A program made the position numbers and the translations under genes. Positions 54,379-63,409 of a stretch of DNA of 64,000 nucleotides are shown piece by piece. Numbering within the stretch: position 1 is the first letter of the stretch; every line of letters begins with the position of its first letter. Source of the DNA: Pseudarthrobacter sp. NamB4. Its GTDB lineage: Bacteria > Actinomycetota > Actinomycetes > Actinomycetales > Micrococcaceae. The notes under the pieces are model-generated. The model searched no databases. It was not told where the DNA came from and saw nothing but the letters and a program-made list of their open reading frames with translations. The stretch spans positions 1-64,000 of the forward strand of contig NZ_VAHM01000012.1 of assembly GCF_005796185.1 (NCBI RefSeq). Direction: 5' to 3'.

Positions 54379-55356
54379 GTGACCACCTACCGCCGCGTTG
54401 GTAAGTCCGGCCTGACCGTTTCCGCGGTGGGCCTGGGCTGCAACAACCTTGGCCGCGCCAACACCGTCACGGAGTCGCAGGAAGCCACTGACGCGGTGGT
54501 CCATGCTGCGCTCGATGCCGGTATCACCTTGTTTGACGTCGCTGACACCTACGGCCGCGAGCCCGGCCTGAGCGAAACGATGCTCGGAAAGGCCCTCGGC
54601 AGCCGGCGGGCCGACGTCGTCCTGGCCACGAAGTTTGGAATGGACATGAAGGGCGCCAACGGTGCTGACTTTGGCGCCCGGGGTTCGCGGCGGTACATCA
54701 TCCAGGCGGTGGAGGCTTCGCTCCGGCGGCTGCGTACGGACTGGGTCGACCTGTACCAGTTCCACACCCCGGACCCGCTGACGCCCATTGATGAGACCCT
54801 GTCCGCCCTGGATGCCCTGGTTGCCGACGGTAAGGTCCGCTACATCGGCCACTCCAACATGGCGGGCTGGCAGATCGCCCAGGCTGAGTACGTTGCCCGT
54901 GAACTGGGCGGCGGCCGCTTCATCTCAACGCAGAACCATTACAACCTCCTGGACCGGCGGGCCGAACTCGAAGTAACACCCGCTGCCGCGGAATTCGGCC
55001 TGGGCGTCCTGCCGTACTTCCCCCTGGCCAACGGGCTGCTGACCGGCAAGTATTCCCCGGGCCACGCCCCGGAGGGGTCTCGGCTCAGCCACACCCGGCG
55101 GCATCTGGTGGACGAGGCAGACTGGGGCCAGCTGGACCGGTTCAGCCGTTTTGCAAAGGAACGGGGACTCAGGGAGATCGAGGTGGCCTTCTCGTGGCTT
55201 GCCGCCCAGCCCTCCGTGGCGAGCGTCATCGCCGGCGCCACCAGGCCGGAACAGGTCCGCCAGAATGCTGCTGCGGCCGGATGGGTTCCCGGAGCCGAGG
55301 ATCTCGCTGAACTGGACCGCATTTTTCCTGCGGTCCCCAAGGTGGCACTGTTCTAG
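54379..55356 (+). CDS. Aldo/keto reductase
   Basis: 325 aa NADPH-dependent (beta/alpha)8 oxidoreductase. Catalytic set: Asp and Tyr in FDVADTYGREPGLSE, Lys in VLATKFGM, His in YQFHTPDP; C-terminal NADP site VASVIAGATRPEQVRQNAAA. Start at GTG 54379 with AGGAG 5 bases upstream, 7 bases after the preceding stop; the longer open frame upstream overlaps that gene and lacks family similarity. Substrate unknown. Confidence 0.9.
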   Translation: MTTYRRVGKSGLTVSAVGLGCNNLGRANTVTESQEATDAVVHAALDAGITLFDVADTYGREPGLSETMLGKALGSRRADVVLATKFGMDMKGANGADFGARGSRRYIIQAVEASLRRLRTDWVDLYQFHTPDPLTPIDETLSALDALVADGKVRYIGHSNMAGWQIAQAEYVARELGGGRFISTQNHYNLLDRRAELEVTPAAAEFGLGVLPYFPLANGLLTGKYSPGHAPEGSRLSHTRRHLVDEADWGQLDRFSRFAKERGLREIEVAFSWLAAQPSVASVIAGATRPEQVRQNAAAAGWVPGAEDLAELDRIFPAVPKVALF

Positions 55357-55362
55357 GCGGCC

Positions 55363-56388
55363 ATGACTGCTTTCCTGCTGGACGTTGACACTGGCATCGA
55401 TGACGCGCTGGCGGTTGCATACCTTGCTGCCCTTCCGGACACCGAGTTCGTTGCCGTTACGGCTTCCCCGGGCAATGTGGACGCGGACCAGGTGGCCAGG
55501 AACACCCTGGCGCTGCTGGAACTCTGCGGCCGGCCCGGAGTGGAAGTGGCCATAGGCGCCCGGGAACCCCTGTCCATCCCGCTGCTAACCACCCCCGAGA
55601 CACATGGCCCCCAAGGCATCGGCTATGCCGTCCTGCCGGAGCCTTACGGCGCCGTCTCGGCACGGGATGCCGTGGAACTTTGGGTTGAACATGCCAGGGC
55701 CAGGCCGGGTGAACTCACAGCGCTCATTACGGCGCCGCTGACCAACTTTGCCCTGGCCCTCAGGATGGAACCGCGGCTGCCGGAACTGCTGGCAGGAGTG
55801 GTGATCATGGGCGGAAGCTTTTACTACCAGGGCAACACCACACCGACAGCAGAGTGGAACACGCACGTGGACCCGCATGCCGCCAAGGAGGTGTACGCCG
55901 CGTTTGAAGGCCAGCCCCTGGAGAAACTCCCCATTGTCTGCTCACTGGACACCACGGAGCGGATGGAGCTCCATCCGGTCCACGTCCGGCAGCTCGCGGA
56001 GGCGGCGGGCGCGAAAGTCGCGGAAGAGGTGCTGCCCGGTCAGCCTGAGGGCCAGCCAAGCACCTCCGACAACACCCTGGTCCGGCACCTGTCCGATGCC
56101 TTGCGTTTCTACTTCGAGTTCCACCGGCGCTACGACCAGGGATACCTGGCGCACGTCCACGACTTCTTCGCAGCCGGTGTAGCCGCGGGCACCCTGGAGT
56201 TCCAGGCCCGCCCCGCCACAGTCGACGTCGAGACCGGATCAACCCTCCTGATGGGAACCACGGTGGCTGACTTCCGGGGATTGTGGGGCAGGGCGCCCAA
56301 CGCCAGGATTGTGGCAGACAACAACCCGGGGCAGGCCTTCCGGGAGCTGGTGTCCAGGGTGGGAGCCCTCGCCGCACGGCTGGGGTGA
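55363..56388 (+). CDS. Nucleoside hydrolase (IUNH family)
   Basis: 341 aa. Calcium-dependent N-ribohydrolase splitting nucleosides into base and ribose. Signature DVDTGIDDA at residues 7-15, VTASPGNVDADQVARNTLAL, GVVIMGGSFYYQGNTTPTAEWN in the middle, and LDTTERM. No signal peptide, so it acts on nucleosides already inside. Starts 6 bases after the aldo/keto reductase stop. The next genes encode an ECF importer, a plausible source of substrate. Confidence 0.9.
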   Translation: MTAFLLDVDTGIDDALAVAYLAALPDTEFVAVTASPGNVDADQVARNTLALLELCGRPGVEVAIGAREPLSIPLLTTPETHGPQGIGYAVLPEPYGAVSARDAVELWVEHARARPGELTALITAPLTNFALALRMEPRLPELLAGVVIMGGSFYYQGNTTPTAEWNTHVDPHAAKEVYAAFEGQPLEKLPIVCSLDTTERMELHPVHVRQLAEAAGAKVAEEVLPGQPEGQPSTSDNTLVRHLSDALRFYFEFHRRYDQGYLAHVHDFFAAGVAAGTLEFQARPATVDVETGSTLLMGTTVADFRGLWGRAPNARIVADNNPGQAFRELVSRVGALAARLG

Positions 56389-56390
56389 AC

Positions 56391-56414
56391 AAGCGGGAGC
56401 CGGCGCTTCCGCTT
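56391..56414 (+). terminator. Weak hairpin after the nucleoside hydrolase gene
   Basis: 10-base arms (56391-56400 with 56405-56414), one G-U pair, loop CGGC, directly after the TGA, followed by only TTGG. May separate the dxs operon from the ECF operon. Confidence 0.45.
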
Positions 56415-56424
56415 TGGCATACGC

Positions 56425-56579
56425 TTCTTCTCCGGCAACTCCTTCCCGGTAGAATGGGCGGCAGCCGGCCGGACGTTCCGCCGGCTGCTGCCGAGGTGAC
56501 ATAGGCGGCCCCGCACTGGGCAGTTGCAGTACAGATATCGCAGTGCCCGGTAATCCGCGTCCGCATTCTAAGGAACTCC
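56425..56579 (+). promoter_or_regulatory. ECF promoter and structured 5' leader
   Basis: TTCTTC (56425-56430), 18-base spacer, TAGAAT (56449-56454) predicts transcription from about 56461 and a leader of about 119 bases. The leader starts with a hairpin (56461-56469 with 56480-56488). It contains two overlapping pairings further on: GCACTG with CAGTGC, or GGGCA with TGCCC. It ends in CTAAGGAAC before the ATG. No TPP, cobalamin or purine riboswitch motif is visible. Confidence 0.4.
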
Positions 56580-57455
56580 ATGTCATCGCCCTCCCTTACC
56601 CTCCCGTCCCCGGGGCCCGCCGCTGCCCGCAAGCGCCGGCTGCTGGAAATCCTCGGAGCAGTCGCCATCGCCGGCACGTACGTTTACCTGGTACTCAATC
56701 AGCCCACGGACATTACGGGCGGCCCCGGCAGTGCCTCCGCCCTGATCGCCCTGTCCGGTTTCCTCGTGGGCGCCGTCCTGCTGATCGTTGCAGTCCTGCC
56801 CACCCTGCCGGCCTCCACGGTTGTGTTGATCCCGGTGGCCCTGGTGCTGAACATCGTGCTCGGCCAGTTCGTGGGCAGCACCCTGGTCCCGTTCTACCTC
56901 GACGCGATCGGCACGGTCCTGATTGCGGTGCTGGCAGGGCCGGCGGCGGGTGCAGCCACCGGCGCCCTCAGCAGCATTGTCTGGTCCTTCTTCAACCCCA
57001 CCGTCCTGCCGTTCGCCGCCGGTGCCGCGCTTATCGGCTGCCTGGCCGGCCTCGCCGCCCGCCATGGCATGTTCCGCCGCTTCTACCTGGCGCCGGTGGC
57101 AGGGTTTGTGACCGGCATCATCGGCGGCGTGGTGTCCGCACCGGTTGCGGCTTTCGTCTTCGGCGGCACCTCCGGAGTGGCCACCGGAGCGATTGTCAGC
57201 GCGTTCCGGTCCATGGGCGACACCCTCCTGGCGGCCATCACCAAGCAGGCGCTCATCTCGGACCCCATGGACAAGGCCATCGTGTTCACCGTGGTGGCTG
57301 TCCTGGTCTACGCGCTTCCCCGCCGCACGCGGCTGCAGTTCCCGTTCATCCGCCGCCACCGGGTATTGGCCGGACAGGCAAGCAACGAAGCCCGTACGCA
57401 GGCCGCGGCGGCGACCACTGGCAGCCCGGCCCAGCCCACCGGGCAGGGCTCATGA
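56580..57455 (+). CDS. ECF transporter S component
   Basis: 291 aa membrane substrate-binding subunit. Helices at about 22-40, 55-72, 76-98 (TVVLIPVALVLNIVLGQFVG), 108-125, 150-165, 172-200 and 235-250. Repeated small-residue patterns (AGPAAGAATGALSSIVWSFF) are typical of S components binding vitamins or related small molecules; basic, disordered tail. ATG with AAGGA upstream. Substrate not readable; thiamine precursors, nucleosides or nucleobases are the options that fit the neighbouring nucleoside hydrolase. Confidence 0.82.
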   Translation: MSSPSLTLPSPGPAAARKRRLLEILGAVAIAGTYVYLVLNQPTDITGGPGSASALIALSGFLVGAVLLIVAVLPTLPASTVVLIPVALVLNIVLGQFVGSTLVPFYLDAIGTVLIAVLAGPAAGAATGALSSIVWSFFNPTVLPFAAGAALIGCLAGLAARHGMFRRFYLAPVAGFVTGIIGGVVSAPVAAFVFGGTSGVATGAIVSAFRSMGDTLLAAITKQALISDPMDKAIVFTVVAVLVYALPRRTRLQFPFIRRHRVLAGQASNEARTQAAAATTGSPAQPTGQGS

Positions 57456-57480
57456 TCGCACCCAATGCCTGAAGCGACGT

Positions 57481-58224
57481 ATGCGCCTTAACCCTCTGAC
57501 CTCACTTGCGCTGGCCGGCGCCACGGCAGTGATCACGACGGCGGCCGCCAGCTGGCCGCTGTCCCTCGCCGTGGCGGCAGCTGCCCTTGCCCTTGCCGTT
57601 CGTGGCGGCATTGCACGCAGGCTGCTGCCGGCGGCAGCGGCCGTCCTGGTCCCCTTGTGCCTGTCACTGCTCATCATGCACGGGCTTTTCTTTCCCGAAG
57701 GTTGGACAGTCCTGGTCCAGTGGGGGCCGGCGCGCATCACCGTGGAGGGCCTGGCGTTCGCCCTGGAGCGGGCAGCCCAGATCGCCGCAGCAGTCCTTGC
57801 ACTCCTGGTGTTCTCCTTCAGCGTCCATGTGCCGGACCTGGTGGCGGCGCTGTCAGCCCGGGGCGTGCAGGGCAGGTTCGCTTTCGTGCTGGCGTCCACC
57901 CTCACCCTGCTGCCGGCCGTCACGTCCCGCGTGCACCGGATCCGGCAGGCCCAGGAATCCCGCGGGCTGGTGATCCGCCCCGGCCTGCTGCACCGGGCAA
58001 CGGCCTTCCGGCTGCAGGCCGTACCGCTGGTCCTGTCCCTCATCGAGGAAGCCGGTACCCGGGCGGCGGCGCTGGAGGCCCGCGGCTTCAGCAATACCGG
58101 GCCGCGTACCAGCTACCGGGCTGTTCCCGATTCGCGGCTTCAGCGCACTCTCCGCGCCGTGCTGGTCCTGGCTGCCACGGCCGCTGTTGCTGCCCGGCTC
58201 TGGCTGGGCCGGGCAGGAACGTAG
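57481..58224 (+). CDS. ecfT: ECF transporter T component (EcfT)
   Basis: 247 aa membrane scaffold subunit. N-terminal helices (LTSLALAGATAVITTAAASW, AAALVLVPLCLSLLIMHG), then the cytosolic coupling helices with the two Ala-Arg-Gly type motifs: QAQESRGLVI (about 160) and AALEARGFSNTG (about 200) that dock into the ATPases. ATG at 57481, 25 bases after the S-component stop. Stop is 2 bases before the ATPase ATG. Confidence 0.88.
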   Translation: MRLNPLTSLALAGATAVITTAAASWPLSLAVAAAALALAVRGGIARRLLPAAAAVLVPLCLSLLIMHGLFFPEGWTVLVQWGPARITVEGLAFALERAAQIAAAVLALLVFSFSVHVPDLVAALSARGVQGRFAFVLASTLTLLPAVTSRVHRIRQAQESRGLVIRPGLLHRATAFRLQAVPLVLSLIEEAGTRAAALEARGFSNTGPRTSYRAVPDSRLQRTLRAVLVLAATAAVAARLWLGRAGT

Positions 58225-58226
58225 AT

Positions 58227-59876
58227 ATGGCAGGAACCTGGATGGCGGAAGCCCACAACAGCGAAGGTATCCAGGATCACGGGGATGCCCAGGACCCGGC
58301 GCAGCCCATACTCTCAGCGGGTATCCGGACCTTCACGTTCCCCGATGACGGGGTCCCCGTGCTCCGGGGGATTGACCTCGCCTTCCTCCCCGGGACGCTC
58401 ACCGTCGTTCTCGGACCCTCCGGAAGCGGGAAGTCCACGCTGGGCCGGTTGCTCGCCGGGTGGCTTCCTCCCGGAGGAGGGGGAACGCTCCACGGCTTCC
58501 TTGAACTCGCGGGCACCCGGCTGCACTTCGGCGGCGCTGACCATCCACCGGGCCCCCGGATCAATCCCTCGGCCTGGGGCCGGCAGGTAGGCTTCGTACC
58601 GCAGGACCCGGCCTCGGTGCTCAGCACGGTGAAAGCCACAGTGGCCGAAGAACTTGCGTTCGGCCTCGAGAACGCGGCGGTGGGACGGGCCGCGATGACA
58701 GCCGCTGTGGAACAGACCGCCGCGCTGGTGGGCCTGACGGAGCTCCTGGAGCATAACCCCGTCCAGCTTTCCGGCGGCCAGCTCCGCCGCCTCGCGATCG
58801 GCTGCGCCGTCATCGCCGGGCCGCGCATCCTGATCATGGACGAACCCTTCGCGTCGCTGGACAGCGCCGGATCCGCCCGGCTGGCAGGCCTGGTGCGGAA
58901 GCTCGTGAAGCGCGGCACCGCCGTCGTCATTTTCAGCCAGGTGGTGGACGCACCGCTCCTTGAAGCGGGGACCTGGCTTGTCCTGGCCGAGGGGAGCATT
59001 CGGGCCGGCGGCACCCCGGCAGAACTGCTCGCCCGCCCCGGGATGCTCCCGGCGGGCATCCGCTACCCGTCGGGCCCTTCCGGGCCCGGGCAGGACGAGG
59101 CGCCCCCGACAGCCCCACTAAAGCCGCACGTGCAGCCGCGGCGCCAGGCAACGCCGGCGGCCCCGGCACTGGAGCTTCGGGAGCTCTCCTTCAGCTATGG
59201 TGCCGGCGACAGGACACCGCGGCGGCGGATCCGTCGCCGGGGCGCGGCGCACGAGCCCCAGGGCACGCCCCCGCCAGAGGTGCTGAAGGGGATCAGCCTG
59301 GCAGTCCACGCCGGGGAGATCGTGGCAGTAACCGGCCCCAACGGCGCAGGGAAGTCGACCCTCCTGCGGCACCTGAACGGACTGCTGCGGCCAACTTCGG
59401 GGCAGATCCTCGTCGGGGGAGTGGAGATCGCGGGGACGCCGGCAGGCGTGGTCGCCCAGCGGGTGGGCCTGCTGTTCCAGCAACCACGCGATCAGCTGTT
59501 CGAGCGGACCGCCCTACGGGAGGTGCATTTCGGCCTTGACCAGCTGTACAGCTCCACTGAAGCCGGTGAACGTGCCAGCACAGCGCTGGAAACCGTTGGA
59601 CTGGCAGGATCAGCGCACGGGCACCCCGTGGAACTCCCTGCCTCCAGCCAGCGGCTCCTGGCCCTGGCCACGGTGCTCGCCCGCAACCCGTCCGTCCTGG
59701 CACTGGACGAACCCACCGTGGCGCTCGACGGAAACGGCCTGGCCCGGCTGGACGCCGCCGTCGGCGCCGCGGCGGAGGAGGGTGCCGCCGTCGTGCTGGT
59801 CACCCATGACCTCACCTATGCCCGGAGGATGGCGCACCGGGTGGTGACGCTCGAAGGCGGCCAACTGCTCCCGTGA
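58227..59876 (+). CDS. ECF transporter double ATPase (EcfA-EcfA' fusion), second signature degenerate
   Basis: 549 aa, two ABC ATPase domains in one chain. NBD1: Walker A GPSGSGKST (63-71), signature LSGGQLRR (181-188), Walker B ILIMDEPFASLD. NBD2: Walker A GPNGAGKST (370-378), Walker B VLALDEPTVALD (about 490), but the LSGGQ position reads ELPASSQR (469-476), so one composite ATP site lacks a consensus signature. An Arg-rich insert (RRRIRRRG, about 333) sits before NBD2. ATG 58227 follows AGGA; ATG 58242 is also possible. Fused EcfA pairs are known from actinobacteria and YkoD-type systems. Confidence 0.9.
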   Translation: MAGTWMAEAHNSEGIQDHGDAQDPAQPILSAGIRTFTFPDDGVPVLRGIDLAFLPGTLTVVLGPSGSGKSTLGRLLAGWLPPGGGGTLHGFLELAGTRLHFGGADHPPGPRINPSAWGRQVGFVPQDPASVLSTVKATVAEELAFGLENAAVGRAAMTAAVEQTAALVGLTELLEHNPVQLSGGQLRRLAIGCAVIAGPRILIMDEPFASLDSAGSARLAGLVRKLVKRGTAVVIFSQVVDAPLLEAGTWLVLAEGSIRAGGTPAELLARPGMLPAGIRYPSGPSGPGQDEAPPTAPLKPHVQPRRQATPAAPALELRELSFSYGAGDRTPRRRIRRRGAAHEPQGTPPPEVLKGISLAVHAGEIVAVTGPNGAGKSTLLRHLNGLLRPTSGQILVGGVEIAGTPAGVVAQRVGLLFQQPRDQLFERTALREVHFGLDQLYSSTEAGERASTALETVGLAGSAHGHPVELPASSQRLLALATVLARNPSVLALDEPTVALDGNGLARLDAAVGAAAEEGAAVVLVTHDLTYARRMAHRVVTLEGGQLLP

Positions 59877-59894
59877 CCGCTGTGAATTTGACGG

Positions 59895-62054
59895 TCAGGC
59901 CGGGCGGGATGCCGCCCCGGGCTGCAGGAAACGCCGGCCGTTGACACGTTCGGAGGCGCCCACCCGGTCAAGGTACGGGGTGATGCCGCCCAGGAACATG
60001 GGCCAGCCGGCTCCGAGAATCATGCAGAGATCGATGTCCTCCGGCCCGGCCACCACGCCCTCCGCGAGCATCAGGCCAATCTCCTCCGCCAGGGCGTCCT
60101 GGGTCCGCTGCAGCACCTGCTCCGAGGTGGAGGGTGAGGTGCCGAAGGACAGCAGGGCCAGGGTGGATTCAGGAATCTCCTTCGACCCGTCCGGGCCGGT
60201 CGCCCACAAACCCTTCACGCCGTTGTCGATGAGCTTCTGAAGGTTGGCGGATACCTTGAAGCGCTCGCCGAAAGCGGCGTGGAGTGACTCCTGGACATGC
60301 TGGGCCACCGGCAGTCCCACCATCGCGCCCAGCGTGAAGGGGGTCATCGGCAGGCCCATGGGGCGGAGCGCGTTGTCAGCAACCTCCGCAGGGGTCCCTT
60401 CATCAAAGGCGGCGGTGACCTCACCCATCAGCCGCAGCAGGATCCGGTTGACCACGAAGGCTGCCGCGTCCTTGACCAGCACCGCCGTCTTCTTCAGTCC
60501 CTTGGCGAGTTCAAAGGCGGTGGCGAGTACGGCGTCGTCTGTCTTCGGGGCACGGACGATTTCCACCAGCGGCATGACGGCCACCGGGTTGAAGAAGTGG
60601 AAACCCACCACGCGTTCCGGATGCTGCAGGTCCTCCGCCATGGCGGTGACGGACAGCGAGGAGGTGTTGGTGGCCAGGATGCAGTCAGGCGTGACGATTG
60701 CCTCCAGTTCCGCAAAGACCTGTTTCTTGACGTTGAGCTCTTCAAAAACGGCCTCGATGACGAAGTCCGCGTCCGCGAAAACGTCCTTCGATACCGAGCC
60801 CGTCACCAGCGCCTTCGTCCGGTTGGCTGCGTCCTGGCTGATCTTCTTCCTGCCGAGGAGCTTGTCCACTTCGGCGTGGACGTAGCCCACTCCCTTGTCC
60901 ACCCGGGACTGGTCAATGTCCGTCATCACCACGGGGACCTTGAGCTGGCGGGCAAACAGCAGTGCAAGCTGGCTCGCCATCAGCCCGGCGCCCACCACGC
61001 CCACCTTGGTGACCGGCCGGGCCAGCTTGCGGTCCGGGGCCCCGGCCGGACGCTTGGAACGCTTCTGGACAAGGTCCAGGAAGGCGTAGATGGTGGCGCG
61101 GAACTCATCTGACTGCATCAGTTCCGCAAGTGTTTCGCACTCCAGCGCAGCGGATTCCGCCTGCGTCATGGTGCGGTTCGCCGCCATGATGTCCAGGACC
61201 CTGCCGGGAGCGGGTGCCGCATTGGAGGTTTTCGCCTCCACGAAGTCCCGTCCTGCCGCCACTGCGGCCGCCCACTTTTCCGCCGTTTCCGGGTCGGCGG
61301 GGTCGACGGCGCTGGCGCGTTCCGGAGCCACCTCACCGGAGATGACTTCCGCAGCCCAGGCCAGGGACTGCTCGAGGAAGTCCGCGGGCTCGAACAGGGC
61401 GTCGGCGATGCCGAGGCTGAAGGCCTGGGATCCCGTCAGGGTCCGGTTGTTGCTGAGCGGGTTTTCGATCATCACTTTCACAGCATTGCCGGGACCTATC
61501 AGGCGCGGCAGGAGGTACACGCCGCCCCATCCCGGGACCAGGCCAAGGAACGCTTCGGGCAACGCCAGCGCTCCGGCCCCCGTGGACACGGTGCGGTACC
61601 TGGACTGCAGCGCGATTTCAAGGCCGCCGCCCAGGGCTGCCCCGTTGATGAAGGCGAAGCTCGGGACGCCGAGGTTGGCCAGCGTGCCGTACACGTCGTG
61701 GCCCAGCTGTGCCATCCACAGGCCGTGTTCGCGCTTTTCCAGGTTCTTGACGGCGGAAAGATCAGCGCCCGCCACTAGGTAATGCGGCTTCCCGGTAATT
61801 CCGACGCCGACTATTTCACCCCGGGCGGCGCGCTCCCGCAGGCCCTCCAGCACCGTGCCCAGTCCTACCAAGGTGTTGGGTCCCAGGGTGGTGGGCCTGG
61901 AGTGGTCCAGTCCGTTGTCCAGGGTGATGAGGGCGAACGTGCCGGGGCTGGGTTTCCCGGCCTGAACCGGCAGTTCGATGTCCTGGACGTAAGTGTGCGT
62001 GACGGTTTCGTCGGGGAACAGGTCGGCAAGCTTGGTGAAGTCGGCGGCGCTCAT
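59895..62054 (-). CDS. fadB: Fatty-acid oxidation alpha subunit (enoyl-CoA hydratase / 3-hydroxyacyl-CoA dehydrogenase)
   Basis: 719 aa bifunctional beta-oxidation enzyme. Crotonase domain first: VAGADLSAVKNL, oxyanion-hole INGAALGGGLEIAL, LPEAFLGLVPGWGGVYLLPR. Then 3-hydroxyacyl-CoA dehydrogenase with NAD motif KVGVVGAGLMASQLALLFAR (about 385), the HFFNPV catalytic His segment and FVVNRILLRLMGEV. A second dehydrogenase C-domain closes the chain. The ATG at 62054 overlaps the thiolase TGA (ATGA). Family members form an alpha2beta2 trifunctional complex with the thiolase encoded upstream. Confidence 0.94.
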   Translation of the reverse strand: MSAADFTKLADLFPDETVTHTYVQDIELPVQAGKPSPGTFALITLDNGLDHSRPTTLGPNTLVGLGTVLEGLRERAARGEIVGVGITGKPHYLVAGADLSAVKNLEKREHGLWMAQLGHDVYGTLANLGVPSFAFINGAALGGGLEIALQSRYRTVSTGAGALALPEAFLGLVPGWGGVYLLPRLIGPGNAVKVMIENPLSNNRTLTGSQAFSLGIADALFEPADFLEQSLAWAAEVISGEVAPERASAVDPADPETAEKWAAAVAAGRDFVEAKTSNAAPAPGRVLDIMAANRTMTQAESAALECETLAELMQSDEFRATIYAFLDLVQKRSKRPAGAPDRKLARPVTKVGVVGAGLMASQLALLFARQLKVPVVMTDIDQSRVDKGVGYVHAEVDKLLGRKKISQDAANRTKALVTGSVSKDVFADADFVIEAVFEELNVKKQVFAELEAIVTPDCILATNTSSLSVTAMAEDLQHPERVVGFHFFNPVAVMPLVEIVRAPKTDDAVLATAFELAKGLKKTAVLVKDAAAFVVNRILLRLMGEVTAAFDEGTPAEVADNALRPMGLPMTPFTLGAMVGLPVAQHVQESLHAAFGERFKVSANLQKLIDNGVKGLWATGPDGSKEIPESTLALLSFGTSPSTSEQVLQRTQDALAEEIGLMLAEGVVAGPEDIDLCMILGAGWPMFLGGITPYLDRVGASERVNGRRFLQPGAASRPA

Positions 62055-63331
62055 GCGGCTCCTTCGGAGGTGGTTTCGGCAGCGGCGGAATCCTGCGGAC
62101 GGACTCCGCTGTAGTCGGCGTGGTGCGGGTTTTCCCAGATCACGGTGGCACCCATGCCCAGGCCGACGCACATAGTGGTGATGCCGTACCGTACGGTGTG
62201 GTCCTCTTCGAACTGCCGGGCCAGCTGCGTCATCAGCCGCACTCCAGAGGAGGCCAGGGGATGCCCCACCGCGATGGCTCCGCCGTAGCGGTTAACCCGC
62301 GGGTCGTCGTCGGCGATGCCGAAATGCTCCAGGAAACTGAGGACCTGGACGGCAAAAGCCTCGTTGATCTCGAACAGGCCGATGTCCCCGATGCTGAGCC
62401 CGGCCTGCTTCAGTGCCTTCTCGGTGGCGGGCACGGGACCGATGCCCATGACCTCAGGCGCAACGCCGGCGTAGGCGTAGGCCACCAGGCGCATCCTGAC
62501 GGACAGCCCAAGTTCCGCGGCAGCATCGGAAGAAGCGAGGAGCGCCGCGGTGGCGCCGTCGTTCAGGCCGGCAGCGTTTCCTGCCGTGACCCGGCCGTGG
62601 GCGCGGAAGGGAGTGCGGAGCCCGGCAAGGCCGGACATGGTGGTCCCGGGGCGGGGCGGTTCGTCAACGGTGTTGAGCGTCCAGCCCTGGCCGGGCTTCA
62701 GGGCTGCCACCGGCACCAGGTCCGGCTGGATCCTGCCTCCGCGGCGGGCGGCGTCGAATTTGGCCTGGGAGGCGACGGCATAGGCGTCCGTACGCTCCTT
62801 GGTAATGGACGGAAAACGGTCATGGAGGTTCTCCGCCGTATTTCCCATGTTCAGTGCAGCCGGGTCCACCAGCCGCTCGGACATGAAGCGGGGATTCGGG
62901 TCGGCTCCGGAGCCCATCGGATGGTGCCCCATGTGCTCCACACCGCCGGCCAGCACCACGTCGTAAGCGCCAAAGCTGATGCCGCCGGCAGCAGCGGTGA
63001 CTGCCGTCATGGCGCCCGCGCACATCCGGTCGATGGCGAAGCCGGGAACGGTCCTGGGAAGCCCGGCCAGCAAGGCGGCCGTTCGCCCCAGGGTGAGGCC
63101 CTGGTCGCCGATCTGGGTGGTGGCTGCGATCGCCACTTCATCAATCCGTTGCGGCGGCAGCGAGGGGTTCCGGCGGAGCAGCGCCCGGATGCATTTCACT
63201 ATTAGATCGTCAGCTCGGGTGCCGGCGTAGATGCCTTTGTCCCCGGCCCTGCCGAACGGTGTGCGGAGGCCGTCCACAAAGACGACGTCCCGGACAGTGC
63301 GCGAGGCTGCGCCGCTTTCCTGGTGGCTCAC
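62051..63331 (-). CDS. Acetyl-CoA acyltransferase (thiolase)
   Basis: 426 aa, thiolytic last step of beta-oxidation. Nucleophile Cys104 in AIDRMCAGAMTAVTAAAGG; NEAFAVQVLSF; His motif in GGAIAVGHPLASSGVRL (GHPLGASG in most relatives, so two residues are swapped); second Cys in TTMCVGLGMGATVIWE. Start at GTG 63331 with GAGGAG 8 bases upstream; the open frame runs 35 codons further but is not conserved in type. First gene of the two-gene fad operon; a 7-bp palindrome lies 79 bases upstream. Confidence 0.93.
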   Translation of the reverse strand: MSHQESGAASRTVRDVVFVDGLRTPFGRAGDKGIYAGTRADDLIVKCIRALLRRNPSLPPQRIDEVAIAATTQIGDQGLTLGRTAALLAGLPRTVPGFAIDRMCAGAMTAVTAAAGGISFGAYDVVLAGGVEHMGHHPMGSGADPNPRFMSERLVDPAALNMGNTAENLHDRFPSITKERTDAYAVASQAKFDAARRGGRIQPDLVPVAALKPGQGWTLNTVDEPPRPGTTMSGLAGLRTPFRAHGRVTAGNAAGLNDGATAALLASSDAAAELGLSVRMRLVAYAYAGVAPEVMGIGPVPATEKALKQAGLSIGDIGLFEINEAFAVQVLSFLEHFGIADDDPRVNRYGGAIAVGHPLASSGVRLMTQLARQFEEDHTVRYGITTMCVGLGMGATVIWENPHHADYSGVRPQDSAAAETTSEGAA

Positions 63332-63409
63332 GTATAACTCCTCATCGAGATGATGTAGCGCCGGTGGCAGGCCGCAGCGCGGCAGCGTGACAGCGGCAAT
63401 ACCCCCGAT

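Noticed and set aside
56461-56579. TPP or cobalamin riboswitch before the ECF operon
   Set aside because: The CTGAGA and other conserved TPP bases and the cobalamin box are absent; reported only as an unassigned structured leader.
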